Counted from the stretch's first letter, positions 36,601-49,711 are shown. The stretch is DNA of 64,000 nucleotides from Microvelia longipes (GCA_018340805.1 JACMZG010001863.1:21232085-21296084); one strand, 5' to 3'. Notes: a model not told the origin generated them from the sequence alone. A program made the numbers and translations.

Positions 36601-39549
36601 CTTTTCTATCAGTCAATTATCATAATTGTATTTATGTTTTAAATCAAATGCAATAGACGTTTTATTTATATATTATTTATGTTCTATCTATAAATTATGT
36701 ATTACATAAAAAAATATTATTCATACATTAAAATATATCTGAAATAGATGTATAAAATCCTAATGACTTAAATAAATTTTGTTTACATGATCACAAAGAG
36801 ACTAATACTATACATAGTATTGACTTATACTATCCATTTGCTTGATCACATGTTACGAGTTGGAATCTCGGTCGAACATAATCTTACGATCTATATAGCC
36901 TTGAAATCACTATGTTATCAAGATTACTTGTATTTCTCTGTATTAGAATTAATAGAAGATCAAATAATACATTATAAAATAGAAGTGTCACATAAGATAA
37001 ACGTGGTTACGATGTGTTATTTATTGCGATTTGTGTGATTGCAGAATAAGTTGTATTTGCACATAGCAGTGAAAAAGGAAGTGGTATTTTCAGCCAGCGG
37101 GCTGTTCTTGCTCGACTACGAGACAATACATTCTGTAAGCATTTAACCATAAGCAAGATAGTCAAACCAATTATTTGTTAAATTTGGTAAAGACCCAAAC
37201 TTTTGTATTTTATTCAATTAGGTATACAATACACACGGCAGTGATGCGAAATTTTGATGAGTGAGGCAATAAAAGATGGTTACACTCAAGTAATTTTGTT
37301 CAGAAGCGACTGATCTCTTTGTCCACTTCGATTTTTGGTGTCTACACCATACTGGGGAATAGACACTGCCATCTTTACGCATTACACAATAGGGGGTATA
37401 CATTATGCCGTTCTTTAGTTTTTAAATCTATAGTCACTTTAACGTCTTTGGTTGTCTACTTCTGTACTTATGATGAAATTCATCATTAAAATTAATTGAT
37501 AGAATAATATTATTTATACTTTGAAAGTAAAATATATTACAAAGTGACAATGCTAAAGCTAAAGGAATGGAGCTAAAACTGCTTATTGTTATAAATGGAA
37601 AAATCAATATCTAAACCATAAATATTAATTACAAAATTCATGAATAATAATTAAGATTAGTCATCTTCGTTGCAAGATTTTATAGTCTAATATCAAGGCA
37701 TGAATTGATTTTTTGAATTTATTGTCTATAATGAATTAAATTAACTCGTCAGCTCATTTTAAGAATCTTGGCAATAATACATACTGTAATTTTTAACTAT
37801 AATGTTTCAGTGGTATACTTGATTATATTGAAGTCCTCAAATATTAGGTTACTCTAACTAATTGGCTTTAATAAGTTGTTACCCTTGGCCTGCATCCAAA
37901 ACATAATGCTCCTCTAATAAAAATTCACAATTTTGAAGATGATTCTAAAGAAAGTTGATAAGCAAGTCTTTAATTTTTTAGTTAGAAACGTGAAAATGAC
38001 CATATATTGGTTATTGTTTCACTAAACGATCACCATAACCGTCAATTTTTGTTCATACAACGAACTTTTTGTTAAGAGTTTGCGATATACCTACTATTCT
38101 TTTGATTGAATCTTTTAAGAAAATAGAAATCGGGTGGGGTACCTTGAACTTTTCTTTTACCATATACAATTTGGTACGCTTATCCTCAACACTTCGGACT
38201 CGCTGCGTTCGTAGTCAAAATTTAAATATCACCTAACTTACAAATATAAAAAAATAATAGTGCGTGTTCGAACTCGCTTCGCATGTCCTTAAATAGTAAA
38301 ACATCTGTTCTAATCCAAGCGATGCTGGGATTAGAACTACTATACTCCCTTCTACTATCTCGCTAGATACTACTTATTATATTAGTAATTCGGCAAAAAC
38401 CATAGATATACTAGTTATTATATCTTAATATTTATTGCATAAATGGATACAATCGAGCTGAATTTTAATTCATTTGGATAGGTTTTCGATGTTTACCGTT
38501 TTTTGTAAGTGTTTTTCACTAGTCATTCGAAAAAAATGAACCAAACCAGTCCTGTAGTATTTCTTATTAGGGAGTACATGTGTACCAATACCCTAATCGT
38601 TCTGATATTTTTTTTTATTTCATGAATTTGTGCATAAATGATAGTTAATGACGTTATAGTAAAATTATTTTCCGGAGAGCACAACTAAACTAACAAATCG
38701 ATTTTGTACCAAGTTTCAAGTAAGCATAAATACACCGGGAGTTTTGATGATAACAGACACACACATACAGACAGATAACTTGGTAAAAAAAATCAGAAGT
38801 TCTTAAAAACACTTGAATCGGATAATTCAATTGAACTCCCAGTTTTAGATTTACAGTGCTTACTACAACACATACTTACTACTAAAATTTTTACTGTATA
38901 TTCTAAAAAGTCGATGCGTTACTAACTACTATTAAGTAATTACTACTACTTAATTAATTAACTCAAGTTTTCTCTGTTATTAGTCCATCGAATTGATTGT
39001 ACTTCGATATATTTGAAAATTCTGTCTCTTGTCCATTTGTTTTATTGCATCAGATCTTATTTTAAAAGTTCCACATATAATTTCTAGGAAATTCCTATAA
39101 TATATTGGAGTATTAATTATAATAGCCGTCTAATCGTATAGCGGTATTCTACAGATGATTGCTTGTAGAAATTGCCGGAAAAACATAGTTTCCGTTCCTC
39201 CTTGCAACAATATGAAGGAACCTCCTCATTTGTGGCCTCAATGATGTGGACAATTTTAATTAGGAGAAAAAGAAACATGAACATAACGCCAGAGTTAACT
39301 TTACAAACCTTAATGTCGTAAAAGAGAAGATTTAAATTATTAAAATTCTAAGGATTGTAAATGAGCGAATGTCTAAAATTATTCATTTTTATGAACATAG
39401 ACAAATTTCATAATATCCAATTACAGTTTTCATAATATCAGTAAAATAAGCATTTTTATTTTCAGATGCTTGCAGCCGCTACAACATACTTGGTTATTTT
39501 AATACAAATGTCCCCTAACAATGTTTACGCTAGTGCAACCAACTTCTGA
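33700..39549 (+). CDS. Insect gustatory receptor (7TM chemoreceptor), 4 exons
   Basis: Exons 33700-34503, 36176-36244, 37045-37134 and 39466-39549 (stop) total 1047 bp and 348 residues. All three introns are GT-AG and phase 0, as is usual at the 3' end of insect Gr genes. Hydrophobic segments lie near residues 5-25, 46-65, 100-119, 127-150, 196-220 and 233-255. The C-terminal exons carry VVFSASGLFLLD (about 304-315), the pre-TM7 block of the family, and TYLVILIQM (328-336), a match to the TYhhhhhQF signature with Met in the last place. Gr proteins are ligand-gated cation channels in taste neurons; the ligand cannot be told. At 348 residues it is slightly short, and the first hydrophobic segment begins at once, so a further N-terminal exon is possible. 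No disabling mutation is seen. Confidence 0.88.
34612..34732. mobile_element. small hairpin MITE in gustatory receptor intron 1
   Basis: 'aggttatagtcc' at the left pairs with 'aggttataacc' at the right. Further in, 'catcattgcaggat' pairs with 'attcctgcaatgacg'. It is about 120 bp long with a minimal loop and no coding capacity. Confidence 0.5.
34747..35270. mobile_element. hAT-type MITE with perfect 8-bp target duplication
   Basis: It is flanked by GTTTTGGT on both sides (34739-34746 and 35271-35278). The terminal inverted repeats start CAAGGATCTTGAATAAAGGG and continue through 'gatgacgca', about 30 bp nearly identical. Subterminal matches also occur (tgaccccat...atggggtca). The 524-bp body is non-coding, so it depends on a transposase made elsewhere. 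It lies in intron 1 of the gustatory receptor gene, between its splice sites, and should not disturb them. Confidence 0.85.
37135..38127. other. gustatory receptor intron 3, unique part
   Basis: Non-coding. I see no structure other than AT richness. Confidence 0.35.
38128..38840 (+). repeat. interspersed repeat family A, longest copy
   Basis: It starts 'aatcgggtggggtaccttga', contains 'cttcggactcgctgcgttcg' and 'gaactcgcttcgc', then 'gtaccaagtttcaagtaagc', 'gttttgatgataacagacac', 'acagacagataacttggt' and 'acacttgaatcggataattc'. Matching segments occur at 2540-3110, 13948-14345, 50627-50680, 54400-54690 and 57747-57795. Lies in gustatory receptor intron 3. Confidence 0.55.
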
Positions 39550-42500
39550 TGCATCAAAATACTGTGACCGGAGGTTTAGCGTAGAGCTTGGTAAAATCGC
39601 TAGTAATAGTTGTACGCAGTTATAGTTACACCTAAGTATAACTTTCAAAGATTCTGTTATTTCTTGTTTAAAAGATATAATTTTGTTTCTCATTATAAAT
39701 TTGTTTCTTTGAATACTTATTTATTAATTGTATTTACGTATATAAGTAAAACTACGTTCCTATAGCGACAATAATATACTTTTTATAAGTTATAAATGTA
39801 TTATTATAAATTTCGTAAAACCTATGAACACAAGTGGTGGACTTGTTAATTTTTATTATATGTAGTTCTTTTCATTCTATTGTCTTGAAAAAAAATTGTA
39901 TATTATTATTCACACTTCATTAAAAGTGATTCATCATTTAGCTACCTTTTCAATTAAAAGAATCAACCAACTGTGACCACCCTCATGAGGTATACTGTCT
40001 TGTCCATTAAATATTTTTAAAGAAGGACACAGAGAAGTCATCTCTTGACAAGACATTATCCTTGATTAGCATCAGATGGACAGTACCGTAATTAAAAAGT
40101 CAAATTAGCAATTATAGTAATAGACCTCAGATCTAAGAAACAAATTATTATTTATAATTCATTATCATTTATAATAAATTATTATTTATTCAAAAGTAAA
40201 ATGAATAAAGTTATTTCCATAAGTTGATTTTTCTTTTCGAACAAAAAAACTGTCTTATTGTAATAGTTATAAGTCATGGAAGGTAATGAAAATTATTGCA
40301 GGTTTTAAAGGTTTGGTTGCTGGTTACATGACTGAATCAAAATTTAATTGAATAAAATAATTTGTTGTCAAAACTACAAATTTTGGAAATCTCGACAAAA
40401 TACAACAGTTTTTGGCTGTATTAATGGACTTTTTATCTTAAATTGAATGAAAAATATTTTCTATAACCTTTGTATACCGCAGGAGTAAACCAATATCTTA
40501 GCCTCATCATTAATAAAAAATTACAAAAAGAAACTTAACTTCAAAATTATTATAATTACATTCAAGAAAAAGATATTATAGGTAGATTAAATACATGGTT
40601 CACTTATGAATAATTACTGTAATTACTTAGACAAATTAGACCTATAAAGGCCATGCAGTTGTCTGGTTCGACGTATTAAATTTTTAGAATTATAATTATT
40701 TGCTTTTGTCTGTGTTTTGTCCTGTTGTATACTATTATTTTCTTTGTTAGGTTTATCTGATGCTAACTATTAATTATTTAACTACTAAATAAAAATAGGA
40801 ATTACTTAAAAGTTTATTTTTTACCATAATGATATCATACTAAGAATCATACCGCATGGGACCGCAAAGAATATTATTTATGTAATATAAAGTATAACCG
40901 CGAAAAAATAGATAACAAAATTAGTAATGTTAAAATCATGTTACGTCGTTATAAAACAAAAACTGGATTAAATATACTCAGGAATTTAATAAAAGTATAA
41001 ATAATTTTTAATTGTGTGATCCGATAGGATTGTGAGAATTTTCTTGCATCTAAGATTTCAAGATCTCTGACATACTAAATGTTTTATAGGATTTATGCCA
41101 GCAGCGTATCCTCCTCTTTCCTGCAATCTCAAGCTCTTGCATCAAGCTTATTGGTTCTCTACATCCAGAAAACGCATACTCTCCGGGGTGCTACACAATA
41201 TGTTAGACATTTTGACATATAAGGGACCACATGACATTATTTTGTGATTGACCAGTTTCACTAGCCTCTCTGGCACGGTAGGTAACCTAATATTTATATC
41301 CTCTTCTTCAGAATTTAATAATTTAATTCTTTAACCTCAACTTTCTACAGTTACAGCACCGGATTTTAGAAAAAATGTTATGATAAAAGTCAGGTTATAA
41401 TCAGAGTGCAAAGAAAGTCTTACTGCACGAGAACAAGTTTTAGTTGAAAGCTGAAGGTATAACTTCATTGTCCTTAGCTTCTGAAGTTTTGCCGAGATAG
41501 ATTAATCAGTTAACAGATCAATGGAATACAGAAATACTTTTCGCCTAGTTATGTATATAATATCCCGATATTATTACATACCAAGGCGACAAGTATGCCC
41601 GCACAATGGATCCACATAACATAGGAGGTGTAAGTGTCTTGGAAATAATTTCTATCGGAAAAAATTTATATAATATTGTTAACGACTCTTTAGTAACATT
41701 TTTGGTTCTGGATAATTTAAACTTTTTTTTACCAACAAAATAGTGAGATCACGACCGCATCAGCGTTATTCCCTCCCAAAATTCCTACAAAAGTTTTATG
41801 GCCGGTATAATTTTATTTCTGCGCAAGTGCAATAACATCGCATTATTTCACCGTTTCGGGACTGTCTGTGAATGCAAGTCAAAGAAAAAAAAAAATAACT
41901 TAATTATTTTAAGAATGGTTTAAGTAATTCCTTATAAAACATGTGTTATAAAGTAAGAAAGTCATAAAAATAAATGCCATAAAATAATGTATTTCTATAA
42001 AATGGATTAGAAAAATAAATATTTAGTAGTAAATTCAAATAAAAGAAGGTAAAAGTAAATGTTGTTTATGTGTGTGACACTCACTGCACTAACCGGCTCA
42101 GTAAATAAAGTTGAGCTATGCGCGACACTGAGAGAACCGGCTTGTTTTGCAATACTCACACTTTTGTCTCCTTATTATTAATCATATTTAATTTTATATT
42201 AAAAATGTTAAGGTCAAATTAATATACAGAAAGCACTGGTTAATCGTGACCTCGTCTCGTTGACCACCTGACCGAATTTTACTTCAGCTATCAAATTTCA
42301 AAGGTTCTCATTCTTTTTTTGCAAATTTTTATTAGTGAAAGTAAATTTTCTTATTTTATGATGTAGTTTTCTTAGTATTCATTAAGAGAAAGTAGTTAGA
42401 TGCCTAATTTTTATTTAAATACATTAAAGAAATTTTCGCTCTCAGTTTTTATCACGTAAAGAATGATACTGAAATAATATTAAATTATAAGGAATTAACG

Positions 42501-43913
42501 TAAGAATTCATTTTGGTTAACAATTAACGAATCCCAAAAATAAATTAATTAACAATATGAAATTAACAGTATGATTAACAATAAGCTGAAATTTCCGCAA
42601 CAGGAGCAAAATACTTACTATAATGTATTTTTTAAAGTCAAAAAAGTCTCGCTCAGCTTTCTAGTTTACTATAGTATCAGTATGAATTTAAGAGTGTTAA
42701 TTTTTCATGAGAGTTAAAATGACCATCGTGCCAATGGTCATTTAATATATTAAAACTAACGTCAGTTTATCGAATTCATCATTTATTTAATTGACTTAGT
42801 CAGTTAGTTAATTTACTAGTAATACATTGTATCATGAACGCTTGTCAAAAATTGGATAACAAGTATTATAAAAATCAAAGAGGTTCTTTTTGGTAGCAAG
42901 ATTATGGTAAATAACAAAAGGTCAATATTGATCATTATCAATAGTACAAATAAAAATAAGGCTCGCTAAATTTCTCAATATACAAATTGTTTTGCTTGCT
43001 AGACTGGCAATGATCGAGAGAAATTAATGGTTTTAAAATATGAACACTATAATATATGTAATTCCCACAGCTATGATTAATACCATTTTTATAGTTTAAT
43101 AGCGAAGCTGGCAAGAAGAAAAATGAGACATTTAACAATCATACTCCTCAAACAATAAAGGTTCTTCAACATATTTAATAAAAGTTAGGTCTGACCGTCT
43201 GACTGATAATAATTTTAGGAAGCAAACGGAAAGAATTACCATCATCACTTTTCTTTTTTACTTTTTCTCATGTCCCATTGGCAAATAAAATTTAATTATT
43301 GAAGTAATTAATTTAAATATTTGAAATAATTTTGTTATCATTTATAATATAATAATAGAATTTTTGTTGTAAAATTTACTTAAATATTATTATATGATTA
43401 ATAATGTTTGAAAATATGGGGGGGGGGCGGTATTAAATATGTAGAATGTAGGTATTGAAGAAGGGGACACAACCAAAATAGGTAGTCCTCTTCAATAGCA
43501 ACGGTTGTACCCTTTTTAATTTATTTTTTAATGGTCATTTTAGAGAATCGTCGTTTAAAGAGATTTTTAGAGATAATCTAATTACTAATAAATTTGTTAA
43601 TTAATAAATCCAATTACAAATTGTTAAATTTGTAATTAATAAATCCATATAATAATAATCAAAATAATATTTTTTCCAAATATGTTATTTTATTTGTTTT
43701 AACGAATTATTAGCAGAAAATTACTTGTATGAGTAATTTATTTAGTTATAATTATTATTTATTTTTAATTATTATTATTTATTTATTTCATAAAATGCAT
43801 TTTCTAGAACCTAAAACCTAAATTCTAAGAGTAAAAAGGTTTACACTTCTATTTAATTTATATTATTATTATTATTTATATATTTAATTATTTGTCTACT
43901 TACGTATTTTCAG
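39550..43913. other. AT-rich DNA downstream of the gustatory receptor
   Basis: It includes the receptor 3' UTR, whose end is not clear. A homopolymer of G occurs near 43420. No gene or transposon could be supported. Confidence 0.4.
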
Positions 43914-43914
43914 A

Positions 43915-44090
43915 AAACGAGCGATGTGAACAAGACGAAGCGTATACTTGAAGTGTTAAAACTAAACATATTAAATAGTAAGGATATGGAAACCTGTACT
44001 CTTTGTAAACAGTGTAACCTTTCAAATTTAGAGGCCAACCTGAAACCTCCTCACGCTTCTGATATATGTCGAATAGTAAATCTTATTTAG
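43915..44090 (+). CDS. candidate 3'-terminal exon of an unknown gene
   Basis: A pyrimidine-rich 'tacgtattttcag' acceptor precedes an open frame of 58 codons ending in TAG at 44088-44090. The product starts KTSDVNKTKRILEVLKLNI and contains CTLCKQC. The segment is less AT-rich and less repetitive than its surroundings. I do not recognise the family. It could be the last exon of a gene whose other exons I missed, an alternative 3' end of the gustatory receptor, or chance. The start given assumes phase 0 at the acceptor. Confidence 0.3.
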
Positions 44091-44437
44091 ACTGTTATAG
44101 CAATGATGAATTACTTAAAAAATGGTACTTAGTACTAAATGTTACTTCATTTTAAAATAATTTTTGTCGTTACTGAACCAATTTTAATATTATTTAGTGA
44201 CATATATTTATGTTTACCTTATCTGTTGATTGGTTTACTTGTAGCCTCAAACCTGAAATCTACTTATCCCCCCTCATTGGGTTACTTGAACCTGTGTGCC
44301 TGTGAAGTATTTGTCCTGTTAATTATATATTTTATAAGGATTAGATGAAAATGTATCTTTTTGCAGTTATCCTTTAGAGGATTTCACGCTATTTTGTACA
44401 CTTGTATACATATACATAGACACACCACACACACACA

Positions 44438-44446
44438 CACATGATA

Positions 44447-44502
<56 letters not shown>

Positions 44503-44542
44503 ATATAATATATAATAAATATTATAGATATATATAGATATA
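44438..44542. repeat. TA-rich microsatellite
   Basis: Interrupted TA runs after a short CA run (cacacacacac). It forms the left flank of the foldback mariner-type element. Confidence 0.9.
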
Positions 44543-47403
44543 CAGGGTGGTCCAGCTAAGAAGGACAAAGACTTTTTCTCGAAACTATGACAGCTAGAAA
44601 GGATGCGGTTTTTCGACGTTGGATTCAATGTAATAGTGAGCAGACGAGAAAAATCCGTTTTCGGGCGCGCTTCGCGCCTTCATAGAGATGTTAATGCTAA
44701 CTTTTTTAATTTTATAGTTAGGTATAGGGAACTTTTTTTGTTCTTTTAAGAATTGAAAAATAAGGAAGATTAGTGAAGACCGCACCAAAATCGGACAATT
44801 TTTAACCGAGCTATGATGAAAATACACTTTTTTTAAATTTAGTTCACTTCGGCGGCGCCATTTTGGGTAATGTTGCATTTAAATAAAATTTATTATATGG
44901 ACATATTTTTATAACTAGAAACATTGCTTTAATAAAAGAATTGTCAAAAAGTTTTAATTCCATACCTCAGTTTTAGGTGTAAAAGAGTCGTTAAACTATA
45001 CAAAAAACAAACAAAAATATGGTTTTTTTTTTTCTAAGATACCATGAAAAGTAAGATAGGGAGCTATAGTTTTTATGGTTTTGTACAGTTAGCCAACATA
45101 AAAGCACAAAAAATGAGTCCAATTTTAACAATTCGCTTCACAATTTTCAAAAGTTATTACTAATAAAGTCTCTTAAAATTGCCAAAAATGAATATTTTTT
45201 TAAGTTTACCACCCTATTGTTGAAATTTTAATGGAACTGGCAACGTCATCATACTTGTGATCATTAGTTGCAGCTTGTAATAGGATTCCAGAACGCCTAA
45301 AAACACTTATTTTTGTTCATAAGTTGTGGAGAAATTACGATTATGGGTGATTTTCGTCATCGTAGAATGAGATATTAGAGGTACCTTGCAAAAACCAAGT
45401 AAAATCTTCATAAACGTTAAAAAAAAATTGATTTTGATGATAATACTTCGTTTCTAGGGGGAAGGACCAATAAATAGCAAATCACACACAACTAGACTGT
45501 AAAGTGATATTTTACTGCTGCGGAAATTTGTTATTAACGACAATAAAACAGCAAAACTTTACTTCCGGAGCTATAAATTTATCATTATTTATATTATTTT
45601 ACCTTTAGTTTGCGCATTTATTAAAAAGAGTCGATTTTTGTATGAATAATTTAATTTTAACTTAGTTTAAAGAAATTAAAACACAAGATTGATAAATAAT
45701 CATTTCATACCTTTACAAAATTAAGGTAAATAATATGGACCTGCGGCTCAATTAGGTGGTCATTAAGGTCACTGGACTTGACCGCACGCGATTTTTCCGG
45801 TGGGGCTATTTAAAGGACAACGTATATAAAAAGGTAGGAACTGTTAAAAGTGTGGAAGACTACAAAAATTGAGCATTAAGCATAGTATTCCCTATAGAGT
45901 CCTGTACAAAGCGACGCAAGATGATGTGATTTACGATTTTAAGATTATGTTTTATGCAGAGGGGTGCCAGTTTGAGCAAATTCTAAAATAATATTTTATT
46001 TTATGATTTTTCAAAAATATTATCTTTTTCTTTGTCACTCAATTGTACTATATGTTTTATTATTGTAGAGTACTGTTCAGTTCACCATATTTTAATTTAT
46101 ACAATATTTTTTACTAAATTTCCGCAGCAATGAAATATCACTTTACAGTCTAGTTGTGTGATTTGCTATTTAAAATCGAGTGGGGTCAAGTCCGGTGACC
46201 TTAATGGCCACCTAATTGAGCCGCAGGTCCATATTATTTTACCTTAATTTTGTAAAGGTATGAATGATTATTTATCAATCTTGTATTTTAATTTCTTTAA
46301 ACTAAGTTAAATTAAATTATTCATACAAAAAATCGACTCTTTTTAATAAATGCGCAACTAAAAGGTAAATAATATAAATAATAGATAATTTATAGCTCCG
46401 GAAGTAAAAGTTTGCTGGTTTTATTGTCGTTAATAAACAAATTTCCGCAGCAGTAAAATATCACTTTACAGTCTAATTGTGTGTTTGCTATTTATTGGTC
46501 CTTCACCCTAAAACGAAGTAGTTATCATCAAAATCAATTTTTTATTAACGTTTATGAAGGATTTTACTTGGTTTTTTGCAAGGTACCTCTAATCTGCATT
46601 CTACGATTGACGAAATACCATAATCGTAATCTCCACAACTAATGAACAAAAAGAAGTGTTTTAGGCGTTCTGGAATCCTTTACAAGCTGCAATAATGATC
46701 ACAAGGTATGATGACGTTGCAAGTTCCATTAAATATCAACAATAGGGTGGTAAAACTATAAAAAAATGTTCCATTTTTTGGCAATTTTAAGAGATTTATT
46801 AGTAATAACTTTTGAAATTTGTGAAGCGAATTTGTTAAAATTGGACTCATTTTGTTGCTTTTTATGTTGGCTAACTGTACAAACCATAAAAACTATAGCT
46901 CCCTATCTACTTTTCATGGTATCTTAGAAAAACCATATTTTTGTTTGTTTTTGTTATGTTTAACGACTCTTTTACACCTAAAACTGAGGTTGGAATTAAA
47001 ACTTTTGACATTCTTTTATTAAAGCAATGTTTCTAGTTTAAAAATATGTCCATATAATAAATTTTATTTAAAATGCAACATTACCCACAAAATGGCGCCG
47101 AAGTGAACTAAATTTAAAAAAAGTGTATTTTCATCATAGCTCGGTTAAAAATTGTCCGATTTTGGTGCGGTCTTCACTAATCTTCCTTATTTTTCATTTC
47201 TTTAAAGAACAAAAAAAAGTTCCCTATACTAACTATAAAATTAAAAAAGTTAGCATTAACATCTCTATGACAGGCGCGAAGCGCGCCCGAAAACGGATTT
47301 TTCTCGTCTGCTCACTATTACATTGAATCCAACGTCGAAAACCGCATCCTTCTAGCTGTCATAGTTTCCGAGAAAAAGGTCTTGTCCTTCTTAGCTGGAC
47401 CCC

Positions 47404-47406
<3 letters not shown>
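44543..47406. mobile_element. foldback Tc1/mariner-type element, 2.86 kb
   Basis: Two arms of about 1.24 kb (44543-45796 and about 46172-47406) are inverted copies of each other over their whole length. The spacer is about 375 bp. The tips read 'cagggtggtccagctaag' and, reversed, 'cacggggtccagctaag'. TA dinucleotides border both tips, as expected for TA-targeting Tc1/mariner elements, and both flanks are TA microsatellite. The inner ends of both arms encode the third-catalytic-Asp region of a transposase (see next entry). The remaining arm sequence is non-coding. It could be a foldback derivative, or two elements inserted head to head with internal deletion. Confidence 0.82.
45736..45990 (+). 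pseudogene. Tc1/mariner-type transposase C-terminus, degenerate
   Basis: Plus-strand translation gives IRWSLRSLDLTARDF, then RWGYLKDNVYKKVGTVKSVED and a C-terminal CQFEQILK followed by a stop, with small frame breaks. It matches the 'RSPDLTPLDFFLWG.LK..VY' region of insect mariner-like transposases, which holds the third catalytic acidic residue. The opposite arm (about 46170-46230, minus strand) has the better preserved RWPLRSPDLTPLDF. The N-terminal and first catalytic regions are absent. Confidence 0.75.

Positions 47407-47465
<59 letters not shown>
47407..47465. repeat. (TA)n microsatellite
   Basis: Right flank of the foldback element. It is followed by 'caccatgatataggg', which also follows the TA array at 51338-51409. 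Confidence 0.93.
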
Positions 47466-47468
<3 letters not shown>

Positions 47469-47512
47469 CATGATATAGGGACTTGTTAAAAAGGAACTGA
47501 GAAAAGTAAAGG

Positions 47513-47628
<116 letters not shown>

Positions 47629-47734
47629 TATAGTGCATATAAATGCCACTTTACATCTACTAATAGTAAGGCGCGTAGTTAACTGAATTTTCATCGATGT
47701 TTTAAATAGCGAATTTTTATTTTATTACCCAATT

Positions 47735-47937
47735 AAATAAAAATAAAATGCCCGTTTTAGGGCCTTTCGGCCTATCAGGGTATTCACCCTGCGGGAACTA
47801 CCTCAGGTGGGTTGCATCTACTACACTCTAAGAATTAATTAAAGTTGGCAAAATCATTTTAATACAAATACTATTCATAAAATCTTAGAGCATAGCCCGG
47901 GCTGCGAACCCCAGACCTCCGGTGCCCAAATCGAACG
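47735..47937 (-). mobile_element. SINE-like repeat, copy B
   Basis: About 200 bp, highly similar to 60971-61201. 'aaaatgcccgttttagggcc' marks one end and 'gggctgcgaaccccagacct' the Pol III B-box-like region, but the outermost head with the A-box-like part is missing. Read on the minus strand. Confidence 0.65.
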
Positions 47938-49711
47938 TAATTAATCTACACAATTTAATCTACCCAATTACCCAAAATAATCTACACAAAATATAAAATA
48001 CACAATACTGACAAAAATAAAAAATTAACACAATAACATTATTGACAATATCAATACATTTTTTAATAATGAAATCATTTTTAAATGTAGTTTCTTGGTA
48101 TCCATTCTTAACAACTATTGTAAAAGTATTACGAATTGCTAGGAGACGGTTTTGTGCCCAATGCTAGGACAACTAACTTTTATATTGTAATTAATAATTA
48201 ATCTTTGTTGATTTAATATTATTACTTCACTTTTAAGACTGTGATATTAAATATATTTGTATGTTTGCACTAATATGTATAAACAATCTCTAACACTATT
48301 GCTATTTTTTTGTGTTTGACTGTACACATATATATATATTTTTAATGTCTTTTTATTTGTTTTCTCTCTTAATCTAGTGCATTATTATATTAAAATTACC
48401 AAATGGTTCATAACATAGTTAAGCTTTTCTTTAAAAAATTATTTTTTGTTAAAATTATTCTTCTTTTTATAATAATTATATGTAAAAGGGTCGTGTATCC
48501 GTTAATTTCAAATAAATAAAATAAAATAAATAAAACATGGGACATCTGGCAACTGTACCTATATTGCTCGCTCTAGTTGTCCGCTGATTGGGCATTATGC
48601 ACAATTCATGAATTGCTCGCAATATTTATAGTTTAAACTAGGAAACAAAATGAAAGAAGAAAGGATCACTCCCTTACTCTCCCCTCAACTTTCGCCATAG
48701 ACCAAACTTGCAAGCGTCATTTTCTGATAAGAATTCGATCTTTCAACTTGTATGTTAATTTAAACAAACAATTTGTAAGCAAACTAGTTTTGAGAGGAGT
48801 GTCAGCAAGAAGCCGCTAAGGAAGATAAAAGTCTGAAAAATGAATTATTATATTAGATAAAGCAGTGTTACGTCCACTTTTTATACCACACTTCAGCTCA
48901 TGACACATCCCCAAAAATAAAAAAACATGTTGATATTTTTGTAAGAATGTGTGGATTTTTGTAAACTCTATACACGTTAAACGATCAATCAGTGTCTTTA
49001 AAATAATTTCTAGTTTAACAAAAAAACCAAAGTACAGTTTTCGAGGTATCAAAGAATATTTTGGTCCAGCGGCCTGATAAAAGGGGTCTTCCTGTGGCGT
49101 GCGTTTTTTAATAATTTTAATAAATGTGATAGGGAAGGTTAGTTTCAAATTTGGTTGCTTGTTTTAGTTTAAGTTTCAATTCTGGATAGTTACATAGTTT
49201 CAAAGGCAAATCGACACTAATTCTGTAAATTTATTACAAAAGGAAACGAAGTTTTGATATGCTCTATATGAGACTACAGCACAATACAGGAGCTTGAAGT
49301 ATTCATTTAAGCTCTCTCTACTTCATTTAAAATTAAAGAGAGGAAGGTTTTCTATATTACAATACTTTCCCCACTCACACAGACTCAGAAGATAAAATCC
49401 AGCCAAATCAACACTGACCCAGATAACTGGCTTTTGTTTTCCTACCTTTTGCTAGCTTGTTGTTTTCCTACCTAAACATTGCGTAGCTTTGTTTTTCTAA
49501 TTTTCATTTCTAATTTCATTTTTCCCTTCAACAGCCATTTCGCTTACAAACCCTGAAAGGCAATTGATTTTTTTAGGGTGGCTAATGCAAATTAGAAATT
49601 TGCTGTCTCTAAATTGTCAAAAGTATTATTGCTTAGGAAGTAAATAATTTACTTTTTATTGCTGGCGGAAGTAAAGCACTTTAATAATTTAAAGTAATGT
49701 CAAATCAAAAT
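47938..49711. other. non-coding AT-rich DNA
   Basis: No supported gene. The 110-codon minus-strand frame at 48816-49148 has no recognisable motif. Confidence 0.35.

Noticed and set aside
36787..37038. Open frame before gustatory receptor exon 3 as an extra exon
   Set aside because: It ends in a stop just before the exon 3 acceptor and would break the phase-0 join between exons 2 and 3.
44594..44878. Minus-strand frame and its mirror at 47123-47326
   Set aside because: The two encode nearly the same peptide because they are the inverted arms of the foldback element. No transposase motif is present in this part.
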